This document shows, piece by piece, positions 1-8,475 of a stretch of 64,000 bases of DNA; position 1 is the stretch's first letter, and every line of letters begins with the position of its first letter. This DNA comes from UBA11606 sp965243715 (GTDB lineage Bacteria; Actinomycetota; Acidimicrobiia; Acidimicrobiales; Aldehydirespiratoraceae). The stretch covers positions 124,001 through 188,000 of the forward strand of contig CBDEVU010000018.1 in NCBI GenBank assembly GCA_965243715.1, written 5' to 3'. The translations under genes were made by a program, and so were the position numbers. A model generated the notes under the pieces. It saw only the letters and a list, made by a program, of their open reading frames with translations, made no database searches and was not told the DNA's origin.

Positions 1-1
1 T

Positions 2-709
2 GTGGCTCGACATCCGAACGTGATCGCCCACCGCGGGGCCCGCCAGATCGCGGTCGAAAACACCTTGTCTGCTTTCCGTCTCGCTCGTGAATTGGGGGCC
101 GACTGGGTTGAACTCGATGCTCGCCGCACTAAAGATGGTGTGGTTGTTGTCCATCACGATGCCCATCTCGTCGACGGCCAGATCTTGGCTGAACTCACCT
201 GCGATGAACTCCCCGAGTACGTTCCGAGCCTCGCTGAAGCGCTCGAGGAGTGCCAGGGCATGGGAGTCAATATTGAGATCAAGAACATCCCGACTGATCC
301 TGACTTCGATGTCGATCATCTCGTGTCGGATGCCGTGGCCGGGTTAGCGCAGGCGTACCTCGGACCAAAACGAACCCTTGTTTCGTCGTTCAACATCGAC
401 ACGCTCGACCGTCTTCACGCGGTCGATACGGAGATCCCACTGGCCTTGCTTTTCGATATTGGCGATCCGGTTTCCACCATTGCTCGGGCGAAAGCCCACG
501 ACATGAGCGCCATCCATCCCTACGATCCGTTGGTCACCGAAACAATGGTGTCTCGCGCCCAAGACGAAGGTCTGGCCGTCAACGTGTGGACCGTGAACGA
601 CCCGCAGCGAATGGAAGAGTTGATCGGATTTGGGGTTGACGGTCTCTGTACCGACCATCCCGATATCGCTCGCGAAGTCGTGGATCGGGTTACGGGGTCA
701 CCAAGCTGA
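2..709 (+). CDS. Glycerophosphodiester phosphodiesterase family protein
   Basis: Hydrolyses glycerophosphodiesters to glycerol-3-phosphate and an alcohol. The 235-residue protein is about the full family length and opens with the typical AHRGA motif (His10-Arg11-Gly12). It continues with VENTLSAF, then the metal-binding ELD (Glu37, Asp39) and the HHD at 51-53. Near the end come VNVWTVND and DGLCTDHPD, as expected for the last strands of the TIM barrel. There is no signal peptide, so it is probably cytosolic. The GTG start is the second base of the window, so its ribosome site is not visible and a slightly earlier start cannot be excluded. The next gene is convergent and overlaps its end. Confidence 0.85.
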   Translation: MARHPNVIAHRGARQIAVENTLSAFRLARELGADWVELDARRTKDGVVVVHHDAHLVDGQILAELTCDELPEYVPSLAEALEECQGMGVNIEIKNIPTDPDFDVDHLVSDAVAGLAQAYLGPKRTLVSSFNIDTLDRLHAVDTEIPLALLFDIGDPVSTIARAKAHDMSAIHPYDPLVTETMVSRAQDEGLAVNVWTVNDPQRMEELIGFGVDGLCTDHPDIAREVVDRVTGSPS

Positions 710-1673
710 GATGCTCCGGCGTCCACGTGAACCGCAGCCGTTTGCTCGCGCCGAGGTAGTCCCCGTCGACTTGGTAGGGGGCGGGCGGGTCGGCTTCGAT
801 GACGACGGAGCGGACATTGGTTCGGATGTCGATATTTGCTCGGCGGCGAACATCGCGCCCGGTTAAGGCGGCTGCCGCCACCGGCGCGAGCGTTCGCAGG
901 TTCAGTTGGTTGAGAGTCACAGTGGCCAGCGGGTCGTTGAGCGTAAGTTCTGAGACGATGTTGAACGGACGGTTACCGAAGAACGTGTAGGGATTGGCGT
1001 TCATCACGATCGTGAAATAGCCCGTGCTCTGCACGTTGCCATCGGGCCCGATGAGCCGCAGTGACGGGTTCTTCCGATCGACGCGCCTGACCCAGGTGTC
1101 GAGTGCGGCGTACACGAAGAGGGGATGACCCGCCCACCGTTTCCACGGGCCCCGACGTTCGACCTGTTCGACTACAGCGGCGTCAAATCCAACCCCGCAG
1201 TGAAAAAGGAAGTAGCGGCCCTCAACCGACCCGAGGCCGATTCGGGTGATCGCACCGCGGTCGAGTGCCTCGAGCAGTACCTCTACCGCCTCGACTGAAT
1301 CGTCGGGCAAGCCGAGGATCCGAGCAAAGACGTTAGTGGACCCGCCCGGGAGGGTGGCTAGGGCGGTGTCGGTGCCCGCCAAACCGTTGGTGGCCTCGTT
1401 GAGGGTGCCATCGCCGCCGAGTACGACCACGAGGTCGTAACGGTCGCGTGCCGCGGATTGGGCTAGGCGAGTGGCGTGGCCGCGCCGGCTCGTATCGGCC
1501 TGGGTCACGTCATGGTTCGCTGACAGAGCTTTGTGAATCATGACCCGACGGCGGGCGGTGACCGAAGACGCCGCCGAGTTCACGATGAACAGGATTCGCA
1601 AGGACCAAAACGCTACCAGAGACGTTAGCGATCGAACGACGGCTGTGAATCTTCGGCCCGCTCGATTGAGCAA
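690..1673 (-). CDS. Diacylglycerol kinase-like (YegS/LCB5) lipid kinase
   Basis: DAGK catalytic-domain protein of 327 residues, expected to phosphorylate a lipid or sphingoid-like substrate using ATP. It shows the opening strand LRILFIVNSAAS, the nucleotide-binding GGDGT at residues 86-90 followed by LNEATNGL, and LPGGSTNVFAR. The frame stays open back to an ATG at 1802, but that would overlap the divergent etfB. I chose the TTG at 1673 because GGAGAAGG lies just upstream. A later TTG at 1601 would begin directly at the first strand. Its 3' end overlaps the phosphodiesterase by 20 bp. Confidence 0.8.
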   Translation of the reverse strand: MLNRAGRRFTAVVRSLTSLVAFWSLRILFIVNSAASSVTARRRVMIHKALSANHDVTQADTSRRGHATRLAQSAARDRYDLVVVLGGDGTLNEATNGLAGTDTALATLPGGSTNVFARILGLPDDSVEAVEVLLEALDRGAITRIGLGSVEGRYFLFHCGVGFDAAVVEQVERRGPWKRWAGHPLFVYAALDTWVRRVDRKNPSLRLIGPDGNVQSTGYFTIVMNANPYTFFGNRPFNIVSELTLNDPLATVTLNQLNLRTLAPVAAAALTGRDVRRRANIDIRTNVRSVVIEADPPAPYQVDGDYLGASKRLRFTWTPEHLSLVTP

Positions 1674-1704
1674 AGCCTTCTCCGTGGTGGCAGACTGACC
1701 TACT

Positions 1705-2484
1705 ATGAAGGTTGTTGTCTGTGTAAAGCAGATCCCGGATCCGGCCGATCCTGGTGCGCTCGACCCTGAGACCAAAACGCTCAAACGGGATACGAAGCTC
1801 ATCCTCGACGAATCGGATTCCTACGGGGTCGAAATGGCTCTCCAACTTGTCGATGCCGCGGGGGATGGTGAAGTTCACCTCGTATCGATGGTTCCGAACA
1901 AGGAGGTCAGTGGTCTGCGCACCGCCCTCGCGATGGGCGCGGCCAGTGCCACCATCGTGAGCGACGACGCCCTGCGGGGCTCTGATGCGCTGGGCACGGC
2001 CAAGGTGCTGGCGGCGGCGATTGCTCGCCAGGATCCGGATCTGGTTCTGGCCGCTACTGAGTCCAGCGACGGCTACACGGGCACTGTCCCAGAGATGGTG
2101 GCGGAACTGATGGGCCTGCCGTCGGTCACATTTGCTAAGTCGATCGCCATAGATGGCGGCGCGGCCAAGGTGCGGCGCCAGACCGAAGCCGGTTACGACC
2201 AAGTCGAGTGCCCCCTTCCTGCGCTCGTCTCGGTCACCGCGGGGGTGGTTGAACCCCGCTATCCCTCGTTTAAGGGAATCATGGCGGCCAAGAAAAAGCC
2301 GGTCGAAGAACTCGATTGCGCCGGTCTTGGCATCGACGTAGGTCAAGTTGGTTGGGCAGGCGCTGGCCAGGAGATCGTGGCGATCACCGACTCTCCCGCC
2401 CGCGAAGCAGGCGTGGTGATCGAAGACGACGGTGACGCCCACGAACATATAGTTTCCTTTCTCGACGATCTCAAGGTTCTGTGA
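1705..2484 (+). CDS. etfB: Electron transfer flavoprotein beta subunit
   Basis: Beta subunit of the heterodimeric electron transfer flavoprotein, which takes electrons from acyl-CoA and related dehydrogenases. Its 259 residues are the usual length. It starts MKVVVCVKQIPDP and contains LAMGAASATIVSDD, ATESSDGYTGTVPEMVAELMG and VEPRYPSFKGIMAAKKKP, all typical of EtfB. Ten bases separate its stop from etfA, so the two form one operon. The start lies 31 bp from the divergent lipid kinase. Confidence 0.95.
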   Translation: MKVVVCVKQIPDPADPGALDPETKTLKRDTKLILDESDSYGVEMALQLVDAAGDGEVHLVSMVPNKEVSGLRTALAMGAASATIVSDDALRGSDALGTAKVLAAAIARQDPDLVLAATESSDGYTGTVPEMVAELMGLPSVTFAKSIAIDGGAAKVRRQTEAGYDQVECPLPALVSVTAGVVEPRYPSFKGIMAAKKKPVEELDCAGLGIDVGQVGWAGAGQEIVAITDSPAREAGVVIEDDGDAHEHIVSFLDDLKVL

Positions 2485-2494
2485 GGAGGCACTG

Positions 2495-3463
2495 ATGGGA
2501 CTAAACAAGATCTGGGTGTTCGGTGAAACCAACGGCGATGCCGTGGCCACCATCACTCTCGAAATGCTGGCCAAGGCCCGAGACCTCGCCGACACCGTGG
2601 AGGTGTTCATGGCGGGCGACGGCGATGACTACGCCAGCGAACTCGGCGAACACGGCGCCGCCGCGGTATACGCCACCGGGGATCTCGACGGCGTCATGCA
2701 GGGTGTGGCTGTGGCCTCGGCTGTGGCCGCGTTCGACGAAGACGATCACCCCGACGCTTTCCTCTTGGGTACTACTCAAGACGGTCGCGACGTGGCTGGC
2801 CGACTAGCCGTCAAACTCGACTCGCCCGTCATCACCAACGTCGTCGACCTCGAAGCCGACGGCGACTTCCTGCTCGGTTCTGAGCCGGTATTTGGTGGCA
2901 CCACCGATGTCAAGACCAAAAACATCTCCGGCAAGGCGGGCATTTTTTTGGTGCGCCCGAAGTCGTTCACTGCTGAGGCGGTTGGCGGCGCCGAGGCCGA
3001 CGTCGAAGATCTCGATGTTCCAGAACTCGGGGCCACGGGCACGGCTCGTATCACCGATACATTCGCGGAAGAGTCCGAGGGTCCCAAACTCGACGAGGCT
3101 GCGATTGTGGTTTCGGGAGGCCGGGGTCTCGGCACCGCCGATGCCTACGAGATGATCAACACCCTAGCCAAGACGGTCGGGGGCGCTCCCGGTGCTAGCC
3201 GAGCCATCGTCGATGCCGGTTGGGTTCCCTATAGCTACCAGGTGGGCCAGACCGGCAAGGTAGTGAAGCCCGATGTTTACATTGCGTGTGGCATTTCTGG
3301 CGCTACTCAGCATCTAGTTGGCATGAAAGGGTCCAAGAACATCATCGCGATCAACAAGGACCCAGAGGCACCGATTTTCGCGGTGGCCGACCTCGGCATC
3401 GTCGGCGACGTCCACAAGGTGTTGCCCAAGTTGATCGAGGCGCTCGGCGAGATCAGTCGCTAG
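2495..3463 (+). CDS. etfA: Electron transfer flavoprotein alpha subunit
   Basis: Alpha subunit of the ETF, carrying most of the FAD site; 322 residues. The C-terminal FAD domain is clear: VSGGRGLG near residue 207, then GASRAIVDAGWVPYSYQVGQTG, VKPDVYIACGISGATQHLVGM and NKDPEAPIFAVADLGIVGD. GAGG just upstream of the ATG is a good ribosome site. Its last bases overlap the convergent SCO1664-family gene by 4 bp. Confidence 0.95.
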   Translation: MGLNKIWVFGETNGDAVATITLEMLAKARDLADTVEVFMAGDGDDYASELGEHGAAAVYATGDLDGVMQGVAVASAVAAFDEDDHPDAFLLGTTQDGRDVAGRLAVKLDSPVITNVVDLEADGDFLLGSEPVFGGTTDVKTKNISGKAGIFLVRPKSFTAEAVGGAEADVEDLDVPELGATGTARITDTFAEESEGPKLDEAAIVVSGGRGLGTADAYEMINTLAKTVGGAPGASRAIVDAGWVPYSYQVGQTGKVVKPDVYIACGISGATQHLVGMKGSKNIIAINKDPEAPIFAVADLGIVGDVHKVLPKLIEALGEISR

Positions 3464-4203
3464 ACAAGAGGCCACGGCCACCGGCGGCCCCCTGTGTCGT
3501 CATCAGGAAACTTCCCGGTGGTCCTCAGCGCGCCAGCCCGTGTCAGCATGGCATCTCGTTCGAAAACATTCAGTAGGTCGTGGAGTGCTTGGGGCGGTGA
3601 AGCCACCAAGCCCTCGATGTCGCGGCAGAGTTCAGCGCTGATTGGTTCGTCGACGAAGTCCCAAATAACGGTGCGGAGTTTGAACTCGTGATGGAAAGCA
3701 ACGCCATGATCGATCGCCCAAATGCGGTCGTCGGCCCCCAACAGGCAATGGCCGGACTTTCGGTCTGTGTTGTTGATGATGATGTCGAAAGCGCAGATAC
3801 GGCGGAAGGCCTCATCGTGGGTCGTGGAGGCTTTGTGCAGCGAGAAATAATGTTCGTTGAAGGCGCCCGGCATGAAGAGTTGGAGCGACCCCACCCCATG
3901 CGGGAGGTCGTGGCGCACGATCGTTGGGGGCACATCGCACCAGCCGAGGGCCTCAGAAACGACGAAAGCCGCGATTTCTCGCTGGTACAGGCCGTCAGGG
4001 AAGTCCCACAGCGTTCGTTCGCCCGCTAGGGGCTTGTATATTGCTTGGGCGAGTAGGCCTTCGTGGTCGATGTCGACCAGAAAGGTCGCGTTGCTGGAGT
4101 AGGGCATGCGGCCTACGAACTTGGCCGTACCTTGGTGGAGCAGGGCGAGGGCCCGTTCGGTTGCGATGGGAGGTCGTTGGAGGAACGGCGACTCGTCAGC
4201 CAT
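3460..4203 (-). CDS. SCO1664 family protein
   Basis: A 247-residue member of the actinobacterial SCO1664 family (TIGR03843), whose biochemical role is not established. Kinase-like features are visible: FLVDIDHEGLLAQAIYKPLAGERTLWDFP, DIIINNTDRKSGHCLLG and IWAIDHGVAFH, which resemble the catalytic and metal loops of the PI3/4-kinase-like fold. It is the last gene of a minus-strand trio with DUF3090 and the MSMEG_4193-type phosphatase. In mycobacteria this trio lies next to mshC (mycothiol ligase); no mshC is seen here. Confidence 0.85.
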   Translation of the reverse strand: MADESPFLQRPPIATERALALLHQGTAKFVGRMPYSSNATFLVDIDHEGLLAQAIYKPLAGERTLWDFPDGLYQREIAAFVVSEALGWCDVPPTIVRHDLPHGVGSLQLFMPGAFNEHYFSLHKASTTHDEAFRRICAFDIIINNTDRKSGHCLLGADDRIWAIDHGVAFHHEFKLRTVIWDFVDEPISAELCRDIEGLVASPPQALHDLLNVFERDAMLTRAGALRTTGKFPDDDTGGRRWPWPLV

Positions 4204-4218
4204 AGACGGGTTGTGAGT

Positions 4219-4716
4219 TCAGTTGCTGCACGGACACCAGCCGTCATGGCGGGGATGAAGCGGTCGACGGCATATAGGGCACGGTGGTCGACCGGCCGCC
4301 ACCAAGGTGCGGGCTCGGTCGATCAGTCCAATGACTTGCTCGCGACGCAGCGCGAAACGGGCTTGGGCGGGGTCAACGCCGTCGTCGGCATCGTCGTCGA
4401 GTAGTTCTTCGGCCATGACAATGAGGCGGTCGTTGTCGCTCTGGTAAGCCACTCCGAGCGAACCCACGGTCCATTCAGACACTACCGGCTCACGAAGTCC
4501 GAGATCGTCAGGCAACGGGCCGAGTTCGCCAACCGGTAGGTCATGGATGACTTGATCGAGATACTCCGCGAGCGCCGCCACCTGCTGTTTTTCCAGCCGC
4601 AGCGAAAGGAGGACGCCGTTAGATCGACACTGCAAATAAAAGACCCGTTCGCCGAGCGGTCCCAACGTGCCCACCGTGAAGAACTCGAGGTCGTCAAAGG
4701 AAAAGGAGTGGTTCAT
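4219..4716 (-). CDS. DUF3090 family protein
   Basis: A 165-residue member of DUF3090 (TIGR03847), of unknown function and conserved in actinobacteria with the two genes either side of it here. The N-terminal part runs FSFDDLEFFTVGTLGPLGERVFYLQ. The C-terminus carries CPICRRPLHPRHDGWCPC, a four-cysteine probable zinc ribbon. Its start overlaps the stop of the upstream phosphatase-like gene by 4 bp, so translation is probably coupled. Confidence 0.88.
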   Translation of the reverse strand: MNHSFSFDDLEFFTVGTLGPLGERVFYLQCRSNGVLLSLRLEKQQVAALAEYLDQVIHDLPVGELGPLPDDLGLREPVVSEWTVGSLGVAYQSDNDRLIVMAEELLDDDADDGVDPAQARFALRREQVIGLIDRARTLVAAGRPPCPICRRPLHPRHDGWCPCSN

Positions 4717-5360
4717 GATGGCTCCAGCGTGGTTAGGTCGTCGCCGGTGGAGTTGACGGTCAAGATAGTGGGGCCTTTCGCGGCGTACAAGATCGCGGTG
4801 ATCGAGCAGGGCGCCACGACGAGGCGTTGGAAGAGGTCGAGGTGGATGCCAGCCGCGGCCGCAACGATTGCTTTGATGACATCGGCATGGGAGACGGCAA
4901 CGATGGTTTCACCCGGATGGGCGGCAACGAGATCATGGGTGGTGTTGACGGCCCGCGTCTGCATCTCTGCGAATGATTCACCGCCGGGGAAGCGGAATCC
5001 GCTGGGGTATCGCTGCACAGTCTTCCACTCGTCGAGTTGGCGGAGGTGGCCGAGTTCTTTTCCCGTCCACTCCCCGAAGTCGCACTCGATGAGTCCCGCC
5101 GCGGGACGAACCGCCAACCGGCAGGCTTGAGCGATCGGTGTCGCCGTCTCGGTGGTGCGTTCCAACGGGGACGCGTACACCGCTGTCACCGTGGAGAGCG
5201 CCGCTGTCCGCGCCGCTGTCCGCACCGCCTGATCGTGTCCCGCCGGGGCCAACGAGAGTCCAGGCGCCCGCCCGGGGAGGCAAGCTCCGGTGGTGGGCGT
5301 TTGCCCGTGGCGGACGAAGAGGACCACGGTGGGTTCTGCGGGACCGGTTCGTCGTGTCAT
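4713..5360 (-). CDS. Histidine phosphatase superfamily protein (MSMEG_4193 type)
   Basis: Phosphoglycerate-mutase-like protein of 215 residues (TIGR03848, MSMEG_4193 family). The catalytic RHG motif sits at about residues 17-19 (VLFVRHGQTPTTG), followed by the second arginine in YASPLERTTETA, a GLIECDFGEWTGKEL segment and the second histidine in VSHADVIKAIVA. It is first in the SCO1664 operon. The substrate is unknown. Confidence 0.85.
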   Translation of the reverse strand: MTRRTGPAEPTVVLFVRHGQTPTTGACLPGRAPGLSLAPAGHDQAVRTAARTAALSTVTAVYASPLERTTETATPIAQACRLAVRPAAGLIECDFGEWTGKELGHLRQLDEWKTVQRYPSGFRFPGGESFAEMQTRAVNTTHDLVAAHPGETIVAVSHADVIKAIVAAAAGIHLDLFQRLVVAPCSITAILYAAKGPTILTVNSTGDDLTTLEPS

Positions 5361-5386
5361 ACCGACGTCAACGTAGCCTATGAGCC

Positions 5387-6079
5387 GTGGAATCCTCCGG
5401 TCGTCGGGCCGCCAAGGTTGCGCTCACCACGCTCGAACATGAGGTGACCGCCTGTCGTCTGTGTCCTCGTCTAGTCGAATGGCGAGAACACATCGGCCAG
5501 GAGAAGCGGGCCGCCTACCAAGATGATGAGTACTGGGCCCGTGGCGTGCCCGGTTTTGGCGATCCGGACGCTCGTCTGCTGGTGGTTGGCCTCGCTCCCG
5601 CGGCCCACGGAGCGAATCGAACCGGCCGCATGTTCACCGGCGATCGGTCCGGGGATTGGCTTTACCGAGCGCTGTGGCGGGCGGGTTACGCTAACCAGCC
5701 TCAGTCAACCAGCATCGATGACGGGTTGAGCATCGAAGGGGCCTGGATCACTTCGCCGGTGAAATGCGCGCCACCCGCTAACCAGCCGACCACCGTTGAA
5801 CGCGATACCTGTCGCCCTTTCTTCGCTCGTGAACTTGCTGCGCTGAAGAACGTCAAGGTCATCGTTGTGCTGGGGGGCTTTGGGTATCAGGTGGCGTGCC
5901 AAGAACTCGGGATCGCCAGGAGACCTAAGTTTGCTCACGGGGTGGAAGTCGCCGTCGGCGACGGCACGACCCTCATTGCTAGCTTCCACGTTAGCCAGCA
6001 AAACACCTTCACCGGGCGGCTCACCGAGCCAATGCTCGACGCGGTTTTCAATCGTGCACGCGAGCTAGAGAAGAACTAG
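5387..6079 (+). CDS. Family 5 uracil-DNA glycosylase (UDGb-like)
   Basis: Removes uracil and other deaminated bases from DNA. The 230-residue protein has the iron-sulfur cysteines CRLC near the N-terminus plus CAPP and DTC further on. The family motifs are LVVGLAPAAHGANRTGRMFTG (motif 1, no catalytic Asp, as in type 5 enzymes) and SFHVSQQNTFTGRLT (motif 3). The start is GTG. The gene is divergent from the phosphatase-like gene, 26 bp away. Confidence 0.85.
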   Translation: MESSGRRAAKVALTTLEHEVTACRLCPRLVEWREHIGQEKRAAYQDDEYWARGVPGFGDPDARLLVVGLAPAAHGANRTGRMFTGDRSGDWLYRALWRAGYANQPQSTSIDDGLSIEGAWITSPVKCAPPANQPTTVERDTCRPFFARELAALKNVKVIVVLGGFGYQVACQELGIARRPKFAHGVEVAVGDGTTLIASFHVSQQNTFTGRLTEPMLDAVFNRARELEKN

Positions 6080-6130
6080 GCACTCCAACCCGTTGCCTAG
6101 GCCGTCGGGGGCGCTAACCTCACGCCTGTC

Positions 6131-6550
6131 ATGGCACAAAAAAACCGCACCATCTCGCTTTTTTTGATTTTGCTCTCGCTGGTCGTGTTGGCGACTGCGT
6201 GCGGGGCAAGTAACGACCCCGAAACTTGGGCCGAGGCGGAAGCCGACGGCAATTTACGGCAGAACTTCATTCGTGCTTGCACTGAGGCCAACGCCAGCGG
6301 CGGAGGCGACGTCGAGTTCACCGCGGCGCAGGCCGGTCGGTATTGCGAGTGTACCTTTACCAAGGTTGTCGAATATTTCGGGGCCGAGATCCAGAGCGAC
6401 AACACTCTCACTGATGTGGCCGAGGTTGTGGTGGGCCGTGACTTCGCGGCATTCAGCCAGTTGGAGTCGGACCTTCGCTCCGATCCGGAGAAAATCCCCG
6501 CCGATGTCGAGGCGATGCTCAAGCAGTGTGCGTCCACCGTCGCGGGCTGA
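6131..6550 (+). CDS. Small predicted lipoprotein
   Basis: I do not recognise a family. The 139-residue protein has a charged N-terminus (MAQKNRT), a hydrophobic stretch and a lipobox LATAC with the lipidated cysteine at 24. The mature part is acidic and helical, with three more cysteines in a YCEC-type cluster and near the end, so a disulfide-bonded extracytoplasmic domain is likely. It stands alone between the glycosylase and a convergent gene. Confidence 0.7.
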   Translation: MAQKNRTISLFLILLSLVVLATACGASNDPETWAEAEADGNLRQNFIRACTEANASGGGDVEFTAAQAGRYCECTFTKVVEYFGAEIQSDNTLTDVAEVVVGRDFAAFSQLESDLRSDPEKIPADVEAMLKQCASTVAG

Positions 6551-6582
6551 CCCTCGACCAACAATTCTTAACAAACCGTTGG

Positions 6583-7215
6583 TCAGGGCCGTTCGCCGAA
6601 GTCCGGATGTTCGGTGCGGGTGCGTTTGAGTTCCCAGAATCCCGCCACACTCATCATCGCGGCCACACCGTCCCATAACTTGAGGCTGTCCTCGGTCGGC
6701 GGCACTTTGGTGATGACTGGGCCAAAGATGCCCTGTTTGACGCCACGCGGGTCAACCATGGCGATGATAGGGGTGCCCACGTCGTCGCCGGTGAGAGCGA
6801 GGGCGGCGTCATGGCGGCTGCGAATCTCGGCGTCGAACTCCGTGGACTCAGCCGCGTCTGCGTGCCGCAGAGGCAGGCGGGCGGCATCGAGTGCGTCGAC
6901 GATTTCGAACTCGTAGTCGGCGTCGTGGTGGATGCGGCGGCCCAGTTCCCAGTAGAGAGCGAAAACCCCATCGTTGCCCTCGCTGGTGCGCACCGATTCC
7001 ATCACTCTGAGCATCTTGTACGTGCGAAGAGCCAGCGCGTAGTAGTCGCTGTCGGTAGGCGGCTGGTTTTTGAGCAGCAGGCTGATGGGCTGCCACGTAA
7101 TGTTCAGGTTTCGGTGGTCTGCCACTTCGTCGACGACCCAACGAGCCGTCACCCAACACCATGGTCAAAGAGGATCGACCCAGAACTCAATGTCGGTACC
7201 GTTGGTCGTGTTCAT
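6583..7215 (-). CDS. DsbA-family oxidoreductase, Rv2466c-like, probable selenoprotein (in-frame TGA)
   Basis: Thioredoxin-fold protein of 210 residues, related to mycobacterial Rv2466c, a mycothiol-linked reductase with a CPWC active site. Starting at the ATG at 7213-7215 the reading is MNTTNGTDIEFWVDPL, then TGA at 7165-7167, then PWCWVTARWVVDEV. The TGA is codon 17, exactly the position of the first active-site cysteine, and Cys20 is kept. The next 193 codons are open and end in the family's VAGFWELKRTRTEHP tail. A hairpin suited to selenocysteine insertion follows the TGA. Read conventionally, the gene would start at GTG 7152 and lack its active site. It lies 9 bp after the FrhB-like gene, so the two are probably co-transcribed. 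A nonsense pseudogene is the alternative. Confidence 0.8.
7132..7150 (-). promoter_or_regulatory. SECIS-like hairpin downstream of the in-frame TGA
   Basis: On the minus strand the arms GACGGCTC and GGGTCGTC pair over 8 bp (two G-U pairs) around a GTT loop. There are 14 nt between the TGA (7165-7167) and the stem, and 22 nt before the loop. This fits the general bacterial SECIS pattern: a short stem in the coding region, an apical loop with a G in the first two positions, roughly 16-37 nt from the UGA. It was identified by eye, not by a folding program. Confidence 0.55.
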
Positions 7216-7224
7216 GTTGCCTAG

Positions 7225-8400
7225 TTAACCCTTCGGTTTCTCGGAGATTCCCAACCGGGCTGAACCGGCGGCCCAGTCTGGCCAGCGTTGGCGACTCTTC
7301 TGGGCTAGTTTGTGCAGCAGTGCGATGGCGCCCGGGTCGTCGTCTCCTGGCCGAGTTTCGATCACGCCGTCTTTTACCATGGCGTCGATAACGGCCCGGC
7401 CGAGGTCGGTACGCACGATGGTCAGCGTCCAATCGGTGAGGTTGCCGATACCGCCGGTGGAGATGTCGGCGTGTTCGGCCGCGAAATCGGGGCAGTGGTG
7501 GCAGCCCTCTCGCGTCCAAGCGTGGCATTCTTTGAGATTGATCTCGTGGTAGCGGCCGTCCTTGGTCCAGATCTGGAACACTCCTTTGATATTCATCTTG
7601 GCAATGTTTTCGCGCTTGAGGCCGTACTTGACCTCGAACAGTTCGTCGAACAAAGCATCGTCGAATGACTTCGAACACAGCAAACCAATGTTGAGCTTGA
7701 TGGACTTGGACACTTTCCCGATTTTGCGGTGCCACATCACCGGTGCGACCGAGGTCTGGCAACTCATCCCCACGAGAGCCAACCGGTTGAGGTCTCGTTG
7801 CCGTGCTTCATTGTAGGCGATGGGGTTCGCCGAGTACGTGTAGCGACTGCCCGCGCCGCGCAGGACTTCTTCGCGGTTGGTGGCGACCATTGGAAAGGCT
7901 TTCCACCCCGGTTCGCCGTTGGGCAGATTTTCGACTCCGGAAGTGAGGGCACCGTCGATGATGTCGTTCTCGAGACACCAGATCAAGATGGCAGAAACCA
8001 GTCCCCCGTCTTGACCGGTTTCGTACACGTTGTCGTCGCTCGCTCGTGTGAGCAAGATGTCAGAGTAGATGCCCGACATCTCTTCTGGTTCACGCGTACG
8101 GCCGAAAAGGTGCATGTCGGCTTCGGGTTCCCACATCCGAAACCGTGGGCAGGCACGCGTGCAGGATGTGCAACCCTTCTGGCCGTGAATGCAGTCGCTC
8201 GGGCCGAGTTCGTTTTCGAGATGGAACGGCTTGTAAGCGCCCGGGACGTGCTCGTACCCAATGACATCGTGGGGGCATGCAATCACGCAACCCGCGCAAC
8301 CGGTACAGAGGCCGCTGGTGATGACTTCGTCGTGGAGTTCTTTCCACTGGTACGTCCAGCGCGCCTTTTTTGGTGAGGTTGCAGCCTCGGTAACGGCCAT
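7225..8400 (-). CDS. Coenzyme F420 hydrogenase/dehydrogenase beta-subunit (FrhB) family protein
   Basis: Iron-sulfur flavoprotein of 391 residues, likely to exchange electrons with reduced F420 or a related flavin cofactor. A 4Fe-4S cluster motif spans Cys32, 35, 38 and 42 (CTGCAGCVIACP). A second cysteine group follows in CIHGQKGCTSCTRACP. The FrhB N- and C-domains are visible in ETGQDGGLVSAILIWCLE, GMSCQTSVAPV and LLCSKSFDDALFDE, with later cysteines in ECHAWTREGCHHCPDFAAEHADIS. No transmembrane segment is seen. It is directly upstream of the predicted selenoprotein, which suggests a shared redox role; that link is inference. Confidence 0.82.
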   Translation of the reverse strand: MAVTEAATSPKKARWTYQWKELHDEVITSGLCTGCAGCVIACPHDVIGYEHVPGAYKPFHLENELGPSDCIHGQKGCTSCTRACPRFRMWEPEADMHLFGRTREPEEMSGIYSDILLTRASDDNVYETGQDGGLVSAILIWCLENDIIDGALTSGVENLPNGEPGWKAFPMVATNREEVLRGAGSRYTYSANPIAYNEARQRDLNRLALVGMSCQTSVAPVMWHRKIGKVSKSIKLNIGLLCSKSFDDALFDELFEVKYGLKRENIAKMNIKGVFQIWTKDGRYHEINLKECHAWTREGCHHCPDFAAEHADISTGGIGNLTDWTLTIVRTDLGRAVIDAMVKDGVIETRPGDDDPGAIALLHKLAQKSRQRWPDWAAGSARLGISEKPKG

Positions 8401-8475
8401 GGTGTCAACCTAGCGGCTGGCAACGCCGCGGCGTTCCCGTTCGACTTCGGGTCGCGGCGGCGCTAGGCTGGGGTC

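Noticed and set aside
6583..7152. A 189-residue protein starting at GTG 7152
   Set aside because: It would begin inside the active-site region (after PWCW) and lack the first strand of the thioredoxin fold, while the upstream codons match the family in frame. I prefer the longer reading through TGA.
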